Below are positions 8,443 through 15,655 of a DNA stretch of 44,202 nucleotides, piece by piece. Under the pieces are notes generated by a model. That model saw only the letters and a program-made list of their open reading frames with translations, did no database searches and was not told where the DNA came from. Source of the DNA: a bacterium (GTDB taxonomy: Bacteria > Bacillota > Clostridia > Oscillospirales > Acutalibacteraceae); NCBI GenBank assembly GCA_022774755.1, contig JALFLK010000018.1, positions 1 to 44,202 of the forward strand, in the 5' to 3' direction. A program made the position numbers and the translations under genes. Each line of letters starts with the position of its first letter. Position 1 is the first letter of the stretch.

Positions 8443-8597
8443 ACCAAAGGATTGTCAAGCTTGTTTCTTGACGCTTCTTTTAACGGCAACCGTCGTGCGC
8501 TTTACATTATATATGTATATGATTAAATCATGTATTGTTTCATATTTACTGTAATAAGCGTCAACGGTTAAATTTTAATTTCAAGGAGGAAACAAAA
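8443..8597 (+). promoter_or_regulatory. Structured leader of the glutamate synthase operon
   Basis: The leader contains a hairpin GTCAAG/CTTGAC with a 7-nt loop (8454-8472), a short ACGG-CAA-CCGT hairpin, a palindrome ATGATT-A-AATCAT, and a 9-bp long-range complement between TTGACGCTT (8468-8476) and AAGCGTCAA (8556-8564) just before the ribosome binding site. I see no U-tract terminator, no ANTAR hexaloop and no riboswitch class that I recognise. Confidence 0.35.
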
Positions 8598-9695
8598 ATG
8601 CCTTTATTAAAAGAAGGAGAAGTCAGAATCCCCTCCGGATGCGCTATTTCGGGTATGATTTCAAAAGACGGTCATAAAGAAAACGGCGACCGCATAATTG
8701 AATCAATCAAGGTTATGCACGACAGAAGCAACGGTCTGGGAGGCGGTTTTGCGGCCTACGGTATTTACCCTGAATTTAAGGACTTGTATGCTTTCCACAC
8801 CTTTTACGACAGCAAAAGAGCCAAGGACGAGGCTGAGGAGTACATTAACTCCCGCTTTGAAATTGCAAGTATGTCGGTTATGCCTACAAGAAACATTAAA
8901 GAAATTACCGACGCTCCTCTTATTTGGCGTTATTTTCTTAAGCCTCTTCCATATAAAGTAAAAGAGATGCACGTTGACGAGGACGAATATGTTTTTCATT
9001 GCGTAATGAGCATTAACAATAAGATAAACGGTGCTTTTGTATTCTCAAGCGGTAAGGATATGGGCGCATTTAAGGCGGTCGGCTACCCTGAGGACGTGGG
9101 CAGATACTACCGTCTTGACGAGTACGAGGCTTACTGCTGGACAGCCCACGGCCGTTACCCCACAAACACTCCCGGCTGGTGGGGCGGCGCTCACCCCTTT
9201 GCGGTGCTTGACACTTCTGTTGTTCATAACGGAGAAATTTCCTCTTATGACGCCAACAGACGCTACATTGAAATGTTCGGCTACAAATGCTCTCTGCTGA
9301 CAGATACCGAGGCTATCGCCTATATTGTTGACTATCTTGTCAGAAAACAGGGATTAAGCTACGAAGACGCCGCCCATGTTATGGCGGCTCCCTTCTGGGA
9401 TACTATTGAGAATATGTCTAAAAAGGATAAAGAAAAATTCAAATATCTGCGCAACGCCTTTGCAAGCCTGCTGATTACCGGACCTTTCTCAATTCTTGTA
9501 GGCTTTACAGGCGGAATGATGGCTCTTAACGACAGACTCAAGCTTCGCTCAATGGTTATCGGAGAAAAGGATAATATGTACTATGTTGCCTCGGAAGAAT
9601 CGGCTATCAGAATTATTGAGCCAAACCTTGACCGCATTTGGTCGCCAAAAGGCGGAGAGCCCGTAATATTCCGTGTTGAAGGAGGTAAGTACTGA
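8598..9695 (+). CDS. Glutamate synthase, class II glutamine amidotransferase subunit
   Basis: Releases ammonia from glutamine for the synthase subunit encoded next. This 365-residue protein corresponds to the N-terminal domain of GltB as a free-standing polypeptide. The nucleophile should be C15 (IPSG-C-AISG), so 14 residues must be removed to expose it. Other motifs are RYPTNTPGWWGGAHPF, VVHNGEIS and LLTDTEAIAY. The start is the ATG at 8598, preceded by AAGGAGG at 7-8 nt; the frame is open 63 nt further upstream but without a ribosome binding site. Its TGA overlaps the next ATG by one base (TGATG), so the two are translationally coupled. Confidence 0.93.
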   Translation: MPLLKEGEVRIPSGCAISGMISKDGHKENGDRIIESIKVMHDRSNGLGGGFAAYGIYPEFKDLYAFHTFYDSKRAKDEAEEYINSRFEIASMSVMPTRNIKEITDAPLIWRYFLKPLPYKVKEMHVDEDEYVFHCVMSINNKINGAFVFSSGKDMGAFKAVGYPEDVGRYYRLDEYEAYCWTAHGRYPTNTPGWWGGAHPFAVLDTSVVHNGEISSYDANRRYIEMFGYKCSLLTDTEAIAYIVDYLVRKQGLSYEDAAHVMAAPFWDTIENMSKKDKEKFKYLRNAFASLLITGPFSILVGFTGGMMALNDRLKLRSMVIGEKDNMYYVASEESAIRIIEPNLDRIWSPKGGEPVIFRVEGGKY

Positions 9696-11218
9696 TGAAC
9701 GATAATTTTATTTCACCCCTGGACTATATAGCTCCAAGTTTTGAAGTTGTAAGAAATCCCGACAAATGTATCGGATGCCGTGCCTGCGAAAGGCAGTGTG
9801 CAAACGAGGTTCATCATTTTGATTTTGATTTGGGCAAAATGGTTGCAAACGACGCAAACTGCGTAAACTGCCACCGCTGTGTGTCAATTTGCCCCACCCA
9901 CGCACTTAAAATCGTAAAAAACAACGATACATACCGTGAAAGTGCAAACTGGACATACGATAATATAAACAATGTAATAAGACAGTCAGGAACAGGCGGA
10001 GTTCTGTTAAGCTCAATGGGCAACCCCGAGAAATTCCCCGTTTACTGGGATAAAATGCTGATTAACGCTTCTCAGGTAACAAACCCCTCCATTGACCCTC
10101 TGAGAGAGCCTATGGAAACAAGAACCTTCCTGGGCAAAAAGCCCGAAAAGGTGGAGTTTGATTCAAAGGGAAACCTTAAAACAAAGCTTACTCCCCAGAT
10201 GGAGCTTTCAACGCCTATTATGTTCTCTGCAATGAGCTACGGCTCCATAAGCTATAACGCTCACGAAAGCCTTGCCAGAGCCGCAACAGAGCTTGGCACT
10301 TACTACAACACCGGTGAGGGCGGACTGCACAAGGACTTTTACAAATACGGCAAAAACACAATCGTTCAGGTTGCCTCCGGCCGTTTCGGCGTATATAAGG
10401 ACTATCTTGAACAGGGCGCCGCTATTGAAATCAAAATCGGTCAGGGTGCAAAGCCCGGCATCGGCGGACATTTGCCCGGAACAAAAATTGTGGGCGATAT
10501 TTCAAGAACGAGAATGATTCCCGAGGGCTCGGACGCTATTTCTCCTGCTCCCCACCACGACATTTACTCAATCGAGGATTTGCGTCAGCTTGTCTATACA
10601 CTTAAAGAGGCTACCAACTACAAAAAGCCCGTTATAGTAAAAATTGCCGCAGTTCACAATGTATCTGCAATCGCCAGCGGTGTTGCCAGAAGCGGCGCCG
10701 ATATTATTGCAATCGACGGCTTCAGAGGCGGTACGGGTGCGGCTCCTATGAGAACAAGAGATAATGTAGGTATTCCCATCGAGCTTGCCCTGGCTTCCGT
10801 TGACCAAAGGCTCCGTGACGAGGGCATAAGAGGAGATATATCCCTTGTTGTGGGCGGTTCAATCAGAAGCAGCTCCGATATCGTCAAGGCTATCGCTCTT
10901 GGCGCAGACGCTGTTTATATTGCTACAAGCGCACTGCTTGCCTTAGGCTGTCACCAGTGCAGAACCTGCCAGTCGGGTAAATGCAACTGGGGCATTGCAA
11001 CTCAGCGTCCCGACCTTGTAAAAAGGCTTAATCCCAATGTGGGCTATCAGAGGCTTGTTAATCTTGTATCCGCCTGGACTCACGAAATCAAGGAGATTAT
11101 GGGCGGTATGGGAATCAACTCAATCGAAGCCCTGAGAGGCAACAGGCTTATGCTCAGAGGCGTAGGCCTTAACGAAAAAGAGCTTGAAATTCTGGGAATC
11201 AAGCATGCAGGCGAATAA
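9695..11218 (+). CDS. Glutamate synthase, ferredoxin-FMN synthase subunit (archaeal type)
   Basis: Forms glutamate from 2-oxoglutarate and ammonia. The N-terminus is a two-cluster [4Fe-4S] ferredoxin domain (C25, C28, C31, C35 and C56, C59, C62, C66). It is followed by the FMN-binding GltB central domain: MFSAMSYGSISYNAHESLA, then GADIIAIDGFRGGTGAAP, then a cysteine group CHQCRTCQSGKCNWG that would hold the catalytic iron-sulfur cluster. The 507 residues are about a third of a classical GltB; the amidotransferase and GXGXG domains are encoded by neighbouring genes. It lies second in a tight five-gene operon. The arrangement is the archaeal-type split GOGAT also known in Clostridia and Thermotogales. 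Confidence 0.93.
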   Translation: MNDNFISPLDYIAPSFEVVRNPDKCIGCRACERQCANEVHHFDFDLGKMVANDANCVNCHRCVSICPTHALKIVKNNDTYRESANWTYDNINNVIRQSGTGGVLLSSMGNPEKFPVYWDKMLINASQVTNPSIDPLREPMETRTFLGKKPEKVEFDSKGNLKTKLTPQMELSTPIMFSAMSYGSISYNAHESLARAATELGTYYNTGEGGLHKDFYKYGKNTIVQVASGRFGVYKDYLEQGAAIEIKIGQGAKPGIGGHLPGTKIVGDISRTRMIPEGSDAISPAPHHDIYSIEDLRQLVYTLKEATNYKKPVIVKIAAVHNVSAIASGVARSGADIIAIDGFRGGTGAAPMRTRDNVGIPIELALASVDQRLRDEGIRGDISLVVGGSIRSSSDIVKAIALGADAVYIATSALLALGCHQCRTCQSGKCNWGIATQRPDLVKRLNPNVGYQRLVNLVSAWTHEIKEIMGGMGINSIEALRGNRLMLRGVGLNEKELEILGIKHAGE

Positions 11219-11232
11219 GGAGGTGCGGTAAG

Positions 11233-11661
11233 ATGAAAAAGATTTATGTAAACGAAGAATGGTGTCTCGGATGTCATCTTTGCGAATATTACTGTGCCTA
11301 TGCAAACTCAGGCATCGAGGATATGGCTAAGGCATTAAAGGGTGCTGCCATTAACCCGAGAATCAGGGTTGAGGGCGATAACCAAATTTCCTTTGCGGTT
11401 TCGTGCCGTCACTGTGATGAGCCCCTGTGCGTGAAGGGCTGTATTTCCGGTGCGCTTTCCGTTAAGGACGGTGTAATTGAGGTTGACCAGAACAAGTGCG
11501 TGGGCTGTTTTACCTGCGTTTTAAGCTGTCCCTACGGCTGTATTCAGCCTGCCGACAAGGGCGTAATTCAGAAATGTCAGCTTTGCACCAACAACAGCCA
11601 CGGCAAGCCCGTATGCGTACAGGGCTGTCCCAACAAAGCTATTGTATTTGAAGAAAGGTGA
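11233..11661 (+). CDS. Polyferredoxin, glutamate synthase electron-transfer subunit
   Basis: A 142-residue protein of the HycB/CooF-like ferredoxin type with four cysteine groups: CLGCHLCEYYC, CRHCDEPLCVKGC, CVGCFTCVLSC and CQLCTNNSHGKPVCVQGC. These could hold four [4Fe-4S] clusters. Its place between the FMN synthase and the FAD oxidoreductase suggests that it carries electrons from NAD(P)H via the flavoprotein to the synthase. AAGGAGGTG precedes the ATG by about 6 nt, and the gap from the upstream gene is 14 nt. Confidence 0.9.
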   Translation: MKKIYVNEEWCLGCHLCEYYCAYANSGIEDMAKALKGAAINPRIRVEGDNQISFAVSCRHCDEPLCVKGCISGALSVKDGVIEVDQNKCVGCFTCVLSCPYGCIQPADKGVIQKCQLCTNNSHGKPVCVQGCPNKAIVFEER

Positions 11662-11671
11662 GGCGGAGAGT

Positions 11672-12901
11672 ATGAACTATGTAATAATCGGAAATTCAAC
11701 AGCCGCTGTGGGCTGTATTGAAGGAATAAGACAGGTTGATACAAAAGGCGAAATCACTGTTATTTCAGACGAGCGTTATCACACCTACTCAAGACCCCTT
11801 ATCTCTTACCTTCTCTACGGCAAAACCGACAGAGAAAGAATGAAATACAGAAACAACAGCTTTTACAAAGATAATAAGGTAAAGACCATTTTGGGCAAAA
11901 AGGTTGTTTCCATAGACAACAAAGCAAAAAAGGTTATTCTTGACAACAAGAAGTCCGTTTCTTACGATAAACTCCTTGTTGCAACAGGCTCAAGACCCTT
12001 TGTTCCCCCTATGGAAGGACTTGATGATGTAAAAAACAAGTTTTCATTTATGAAATTAGACGACGCTCTGGCTCTTGAAAAGGCTATTGACAAAAACAGC
12101 CGTGTGCTTGTTGTGGGCGCAGGACTTATCGGTCTTAAATGCGTTGAGGGAATTCTGGACAGAGTAAAATCCGTTGAGGTTGTTGACCTTGCCGACAGAA
12201 TTCTCCCCAGTATTCTTGATGTAACAGGCGCAGGAATGGTTCAGAAGTTTTTGGAAGACAAGGGCGTTAAGTTCCATCTGAGCGACAGCGTTGCAAAGTT
12301 TGAGCCGAATAAGGCTCACCTTAAAGGCGGTGCTGAGCTTGACTTTGACGTGCTTGTTGTTGCCGTAGGCGTAAGACCTAACACGGAGCTTGTTAAGGAA
12401 GCAGGCGGAGATGTAAACAGAGGAATCGTAACCGATACCAAAAGCCAGACGTCCCTTAAGGATATTTACTCCGCAGGCGACTGTACGGAATGTCACGACA
12501 TCTCCTGCAATCAGAACAGAATTCTTGCGCTTTTGCCCAACGCTTATATGCAGGGTGAAACCGCAGGCATAAATATGGCAGGCGGAAACGCCTCCTTTGA
12601 CAAAGCGATACCTATGAACGCAATCGGATTTTTCGGTTATCACGTTATTACTGCCGGAAGCTACGACGGCAAGGAGTATGTTGAAAAAACCGACACAACC
12701 TACAAAAAGCTCTTTGTAAAGGGAAATCATCTTGCAGGCTATATTATGGTCGGCGAGGTTAAGAACGCAGGAATTTACACTTCTCTTATCAGAGAAAAGA
12801 CTCCCCTGTCCTCTATTGATTTTGACCTGATAAAGGAAAATCCACAGCTTATGGCGTTTTCACGCAAAGACAGAAAAGTAAAGCTCGGAGGTGCAAAATG
12901 A
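11672..12901 (+). CDS. FAD/NAD(P)-dependent oxidoreductase, glutamate synthase small-subunit analogue
   Basis: A pyridine nucleotide-disulfide oxidoreductase-type flavoprotein of 409 residues. It has an N-terminal FAD site (IIGNSTAAVGCIEG), a central NAD site (VVGAGLIGLKCVEG) and the second FAD motif (DIYSAGDCTE). It resembles NADH oxidase/nitrite reductase-type enzymes, not GltD. By context it feeds reductant to the ferredoxin and synthase subunits. I start it at 11672, where GGTGAGG sits 8 nt upstream; the frame extends back to 11642 but overlaps the ferredoxin gene. Its stop overlaps the next start as ATGA. Confidence 0.9.
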   Translation: MNYVIIGNSTAAVGCIEGIRQVDTKGEITVISDERYHTYSRPLISYLLYGKTDRERMKYRNNSFYKDNKVKTILGKKVVSIDNKAKKVILDNKKSVSYDKLLVATGSRPFVPPMEGLDDVKNKFSFMKLDDALALEKAIDKNSRVLVVGAGLIGLKCVEGILDRVKSVEVVDLADRILPSILDVTGAGMVQKFLEDKGVKFHLSDSVAKFEPNKAHLKGGAELDFDVLVVAVGVRPNTELVKEAGGDVNRGIVTDTKSQTSLKDIYSAGDCTECHDISCNQNRILALLPNAYMQGETAGINMAGGNASFDKAIPMNAIGFFGYHVITAGSYDGKEYVEKTDTTYKKLFVKGNHLAGYIMVGEVKNAGIYTSLIREKTPLSSIDFDLIKENPQLMAFSRKDRKVKLGGAK

Positions 12902-13629
12902 TGACTATTGAAGCATACGATATGCACTACAAAACCCTTAACGAAAAGGTGAAAAAGACCAAGGACAAAAAGGTTGTTATTGACAAGTGCTTTGGACAGC
13001 GTTTTATAGGAGCCGCTTCATCCGGAAAAGAAATCACCATTAACGGTACTCCCGGCAACGCCTTGGGCTGTTATCTTGACGGCAGTGATATTATTGTAAA
13101 CGGAAACACACAGGACGCAACCGGCGACACTATGAACGACGGCAGAATCATTGTTTACGGCAACTGCGGCGACGCCACAGGCTACGGTATGCGGGGCGGT
13201 GAAATTTACATTCACGGCAACAGCGGTTACCGTTCGGGAATTCATATGAAATCCTATCAGGATAAAATGCCCGTTGTTGTAATCGGCGGCAGTGCAGGCA
13301 GCTTTTTGGGCGAATATCAGGCAGGCGGTCTGATAATCGTTTTGGGTATGAACACAGACTCCGACGGTATAGTGGGCAACTTCTGCGGAACCGGAATGCA
13401 CGGCGGAAAAATCTTTTTGCGATGCAAAAAAGAGGCTCTGCCCAAGAGTATGCCGGCGCAGGTTGTGGCAAGAACTGCCGAAGAAAAGGACTTAAAGGAT
13501 ATTTCGGCGTATATTGATAAATACGCAAAATTCTTTAACGAAGATAAAAAGGATATTTTAAGCGGTGATTTTGTGGTAATCGAACCCAATACCGCCAATC
13601 CTTACAAGAAGCTTTATACTCATGTTTAA
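12898..13629 (+). CDS. Glutamate synthase GXGXG (C-terminal) subunit
   Basis: A 243-residue protein made of a right-handed parallel beta-helix with repeated G-x-x-G-x-x-x-G turns (INGTPGNALGCYLDG, VNGNTQDATGDTMNDG, VYGNCGDATGYGMRGG, IHGNSGYRSGIHM). This is the C-terminal domain of GltB, also found in formylmethanofuran dehydrogenase subunit C. In GOGAT it is a structural spacer that holds the amidotransferase and synthase domains together. It overlaps the previous gene by 4 nt (ATGA). GGAGG is 6 nt before the ATG at 12898; an ATG at 12901 is the alternative. A strong terminator follows, so this is the last gene of the operon. Confidence 0.93.
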   Translation: MMTIEAYDMHYKTLNEKVKKTKDKKVVIDKCFGQRFIGAASSGKEITINGTPGNALGCYLDGSDIIVNGNTQDATGDTMNDGRIIVYGNCGDATGYGMRGGEIYIHGNSGYRSGIHMKSYQDKMPVVVIGGSAGSFLGEYQAGGLIIVLGMNTDSDGIVGNFCGTGMHGGKIFLRCKKEALPKSMPAQVVARTAEEKDLKDISAYIDKYAKFFNEDKKDILSGDFVVIEPNTANPYKKLYTHV

Positions 13630-13634
13630 TGCTG

Positions 13635-13665
13635 ATGACTGCGGTTTTCCACCGCAGTCATTTTT
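13635..13665 (+). terminator. Intrinsic terminator of the glutamate synthase operon
   Basis: An uninterrupted 11-bp stem (13635-13645 with 13651-13661), a loop TTTCC and a run of five T. Confidence 0.92.
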
Positions 13666-13830
13666 GATATTTTCCTTTTAATATTCCCCTCTTTATATAC
13701 CCCTCTTGATATTTTCTTTTTCTCATAAGCAGGCGGAATATTTCCGTTAAAGATTATACTGATATCTGAGAGAAAGCTGAAATAAGATTATTGAGCAGAT
13801 TTTTCTCAGGGAATTTATGCAGAAATTTTT

Positions 13831-13858
13831 TTGTCATAATTCTAATAAGTAATAACAT
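13831..13858 (+). promoter_or_regulatory. Possible promoter for the ANTAR-carAB operon
   Basis: TTGTCA (13831-13836) and TAACAT (13853-13858) are 16 nt apart in an AT-rich stretch. The match is weak. No pyrR-type or other attenuator hairpin is visible between here and the first gene. Confidence 0.3.
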
Positions 13859-13892
13859 TTTCCACTTAATACTATAAAATTATAATTCGGTG

Positions 13893-14468
13893 ATGTCTGT
13901 GAAAAAAGCATTGATTATTTCTAAAACAAAGCAAAGTACAGAATCCCTCGCACAGTTACTGAAACAGGAAGGCTACGATGATTTAAACCTTGCGCATACC
14001 TCAAATGAAGCAAAGGAATGCATCGGCAGTGAGGAACACGACCTTATTATCATAAATGTTCCCCTTGAAAACGAAACAGGTCTTGAGCTTGCCCTTTACT
14101 CGGCTAAGGTAACAAGGTCCTGCGTGGTTGTAATCGTCAGCGAACAACATTCTGCCGAAATTCTGGACGAGCTTTCAAAGCACGGCGTGCTGGTTATTTC
14201 AAAACCCATTAACAAGCACCTGTTTCATCACTATCTGCTGTTTACAGACTGCTTTAAAAAGCGTATTCTCGGTTTTGCTCAGGAAAACGACAAGCTTAAG
14301 CATATGGTTGAAGAGGTCAAAATCGTAAACCGTGCCAAGCTTCTGCTTATGCAGTGTCTTTCCATGACTGAACAGCAGGCGCACCGTTACCTTGAAAAAC
14401 AGGCTATGGATATGCGTATAAGCAAAATTGATGTTGCAAAGCAGGTCATTAAAACATACGAAAACTAA
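13893..14468 (+). CDS. ANTAR-domain RNA-binding antiterminator
   Basis: The protein is about 191 residues with two parts. The N-terminal 120 residues fold like a response-regulator receiver, but the phospho-acceptor Asp position reads IIINVPLE (Asn) and the usual acidic pair near the N-terminus is missing; the lysine of ISKP is kept. It is therefore probably a pseudo-receiver that is not phosphorylated. A short coiled-coil linker leads to a C-terminal ANTAR domain (about 140-190: VNRAKLLLM, MTEQQAHRYLEKQAMD, ISKIDVAKQVI). ANTAR proteins bind paired hexaloop hairpins in leader RNA and prevent terminator formation. The start is unsure: GTG 13890, ATG 13893 or GTG 13899, the last having GGTGAT just upstream. 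It lies between nitrogen genes and carA; the glnN and amt leaders are candidate targets. Confidence 0.85.
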   Translation: MSVKKALIISKTKQSTESLAQLLKQEGYDDLNLAHTSNEAKECIGSEEHDLIIINVPLENETGLELALYSAKVTRSCVVVIVSEQHSAEILDELSKHGVLVISKPINKHLFHHYLLFTDCFKKRILGFAQENDKLKHMVEEVKIVNRAKLLLMQCLSMTEQQAHRYLEKQAMDMRISKIDVAKQVIKTYEN

Positions 14469-14500
14469 TAGGGCGTTTTGCGAAAGGAATGTTTTTATTT

Positions 14501-15586
14501 ATGAGCCGCAGTTCATATTTAATTTTGGAAAACGGCACTTATTTTGAGGGCAATGCCTTCGGTGCTGAAAAAGAAACAACGGGAGAGCTTGTTTTTACTA
14601 CCGCTATGACAGGCTATCTTGAAACACTCACCGACCCAAGCTACTACGGTCAGGTGGTTGTGCAAACTTTCCCTTTGATTGGTAACTACGGGGTCATTCC
14701 CTCTGATTTTGAGAGTAAAGCCCCTGCATTAAAAGCCTATATTGTCAGAAACCGGTGCCAAGTTCCCTCTAATTTTCGCTGTGAAGGGGATCTTGACACC
14801 TTTTTAAAAAGTCAGGGTATTCCCGGAATGTACGGTCTCGACACAAGAGCCTTGACAAGGGTTGTCAGAGAATACGGCGTAATGAACTGCAAGCTTGTTT
14901 ATTCTCTTGATAATTTTGACAAGGATTTGGAAGAAATAAAATCCTACAAAATAACCGGCGCAGTAAAGGCTGTTACCGCTGATAAAAGTCAGCTGTTTCC
15001 GTCAAAGGAGCATAAGCTCACCGTAACGCTTATGGACTTCGGCGCAAAGCGCAACATTTGCAGAGAGCTTGTTAAACGAGGCTGTGATGTAACCGTTGTG
15101 CCGGCAGACACAAGCGCAGAGGAAATTTTAAAATCAAATCCCGACGGCATAATGCTTTCAAACGGCCCGGGCGACCCCAGCGAAAACTCGGAAATTATTG
15201 ACGAAATCAAAAAACTATGTGACAAAAAAATACCGATTTTCGGCATATGCTTAGGTCATCAGCTTCTTGCCCTCTCCCAAGGCGCAAAGACGGACAAGCT
15301 TAAATACGGACACAGAGGTGCAAATCAGCCTGCAAAGGACTTAAAGACAAACCGTGTTTACATCACAAGCCAGAACCACGGCTATGCTGTAGTAAGCGAC
15401 AGCCTGCCCTCTAACGCAGAGGAGGGCTTTGTAAACGGAAACGACAGCACCTGCGAGGGCGTAAATTACACGGATATGCCGGCTTTTTCCGTACAGTTCC
15501 ACCCCGAGGCCTGCGGCGGTCCTCACGATACAGCCTTTCTTTTTGACCGCTTTATTGACCTTATGACGGAAAATAAAAATAAATAA
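14501..15586 (+). CDS. carA: Carbamoyl-phosphate synthase small (glutaminase) subunit
   Basis: Hydrolyses glutamine and passes ammonia to CarB for carbamoyl phosphate, the precursor of pyrimidines and arginine. It has the N-terminal CarA domain (YLILENGTYFEG, TGYLETLTDPSY) and a class I amidotransferase domain with nucleophile C250 (GICLGHQ) and the His-Glu pair in QFHPEACGGP. The length of 361 residues is typical. I prefer the ATG at 14501 (MSRSSYLILENG): AAAGGA lies 12 nt before it, whereas the ATG at 14489 directly abuts that sequence and would have no spacing. It begins 32 nt after the ANTAR gene and probably shares its transcript. Confidence 0.95.
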   Translation: MSRSSYLILENGTYFEGNAFGAEKETTGELVFTTAMTGYLETLTDPSYYGQVVVQTFPLIGNYGVIPSDFESKAPALKAYIVRNRCQVPSNFRCEGDLDTFLKSQGIPGMYGLDTRALTRVVREYGVMNCKLVYSLDNFDKDLEEIKSYKITGAVKAVTADKSQLFPSKEHKLTVTLMDFGAKRNICRELVKRGCDVTVVPADTSAEEILKSNPDGIMLSNGPGDPSENSEIIDEIKKLCDKKIPIFGICLGHQLLALSQGAKTDKLKYGHRGANQPAKDLKTNRVYITSQNHGYAVVSDSLPSNAEEGFVNGNDSTCEGVNYTDMPAFSVQFHPEACGGPHDTAFLFDRFIDLMTENKNK

Positions 15587-15655
15587 TATAACTGCAATTT
15601 ACAGAATATATTTACAAATAAAATACAGTGATTGACGAAGTTGAGGAATGATAAT

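Noticed and set aside
8443..8597. An ANTAR hexaloop pair in the glutamate synthase leader
   Set aside because: AACGGC occurs at 8482-8487, but its flanks pair for only two bases, and no other ANNGNN loop there closes with a stem of four or more pairs.
12056..12730. A 224-codon minus-strand frame inside the FAD oxidoreductase gene
   Set aside because: It is the reverse shadow of a gene with intact FAD and NAD motifs; no start signals.
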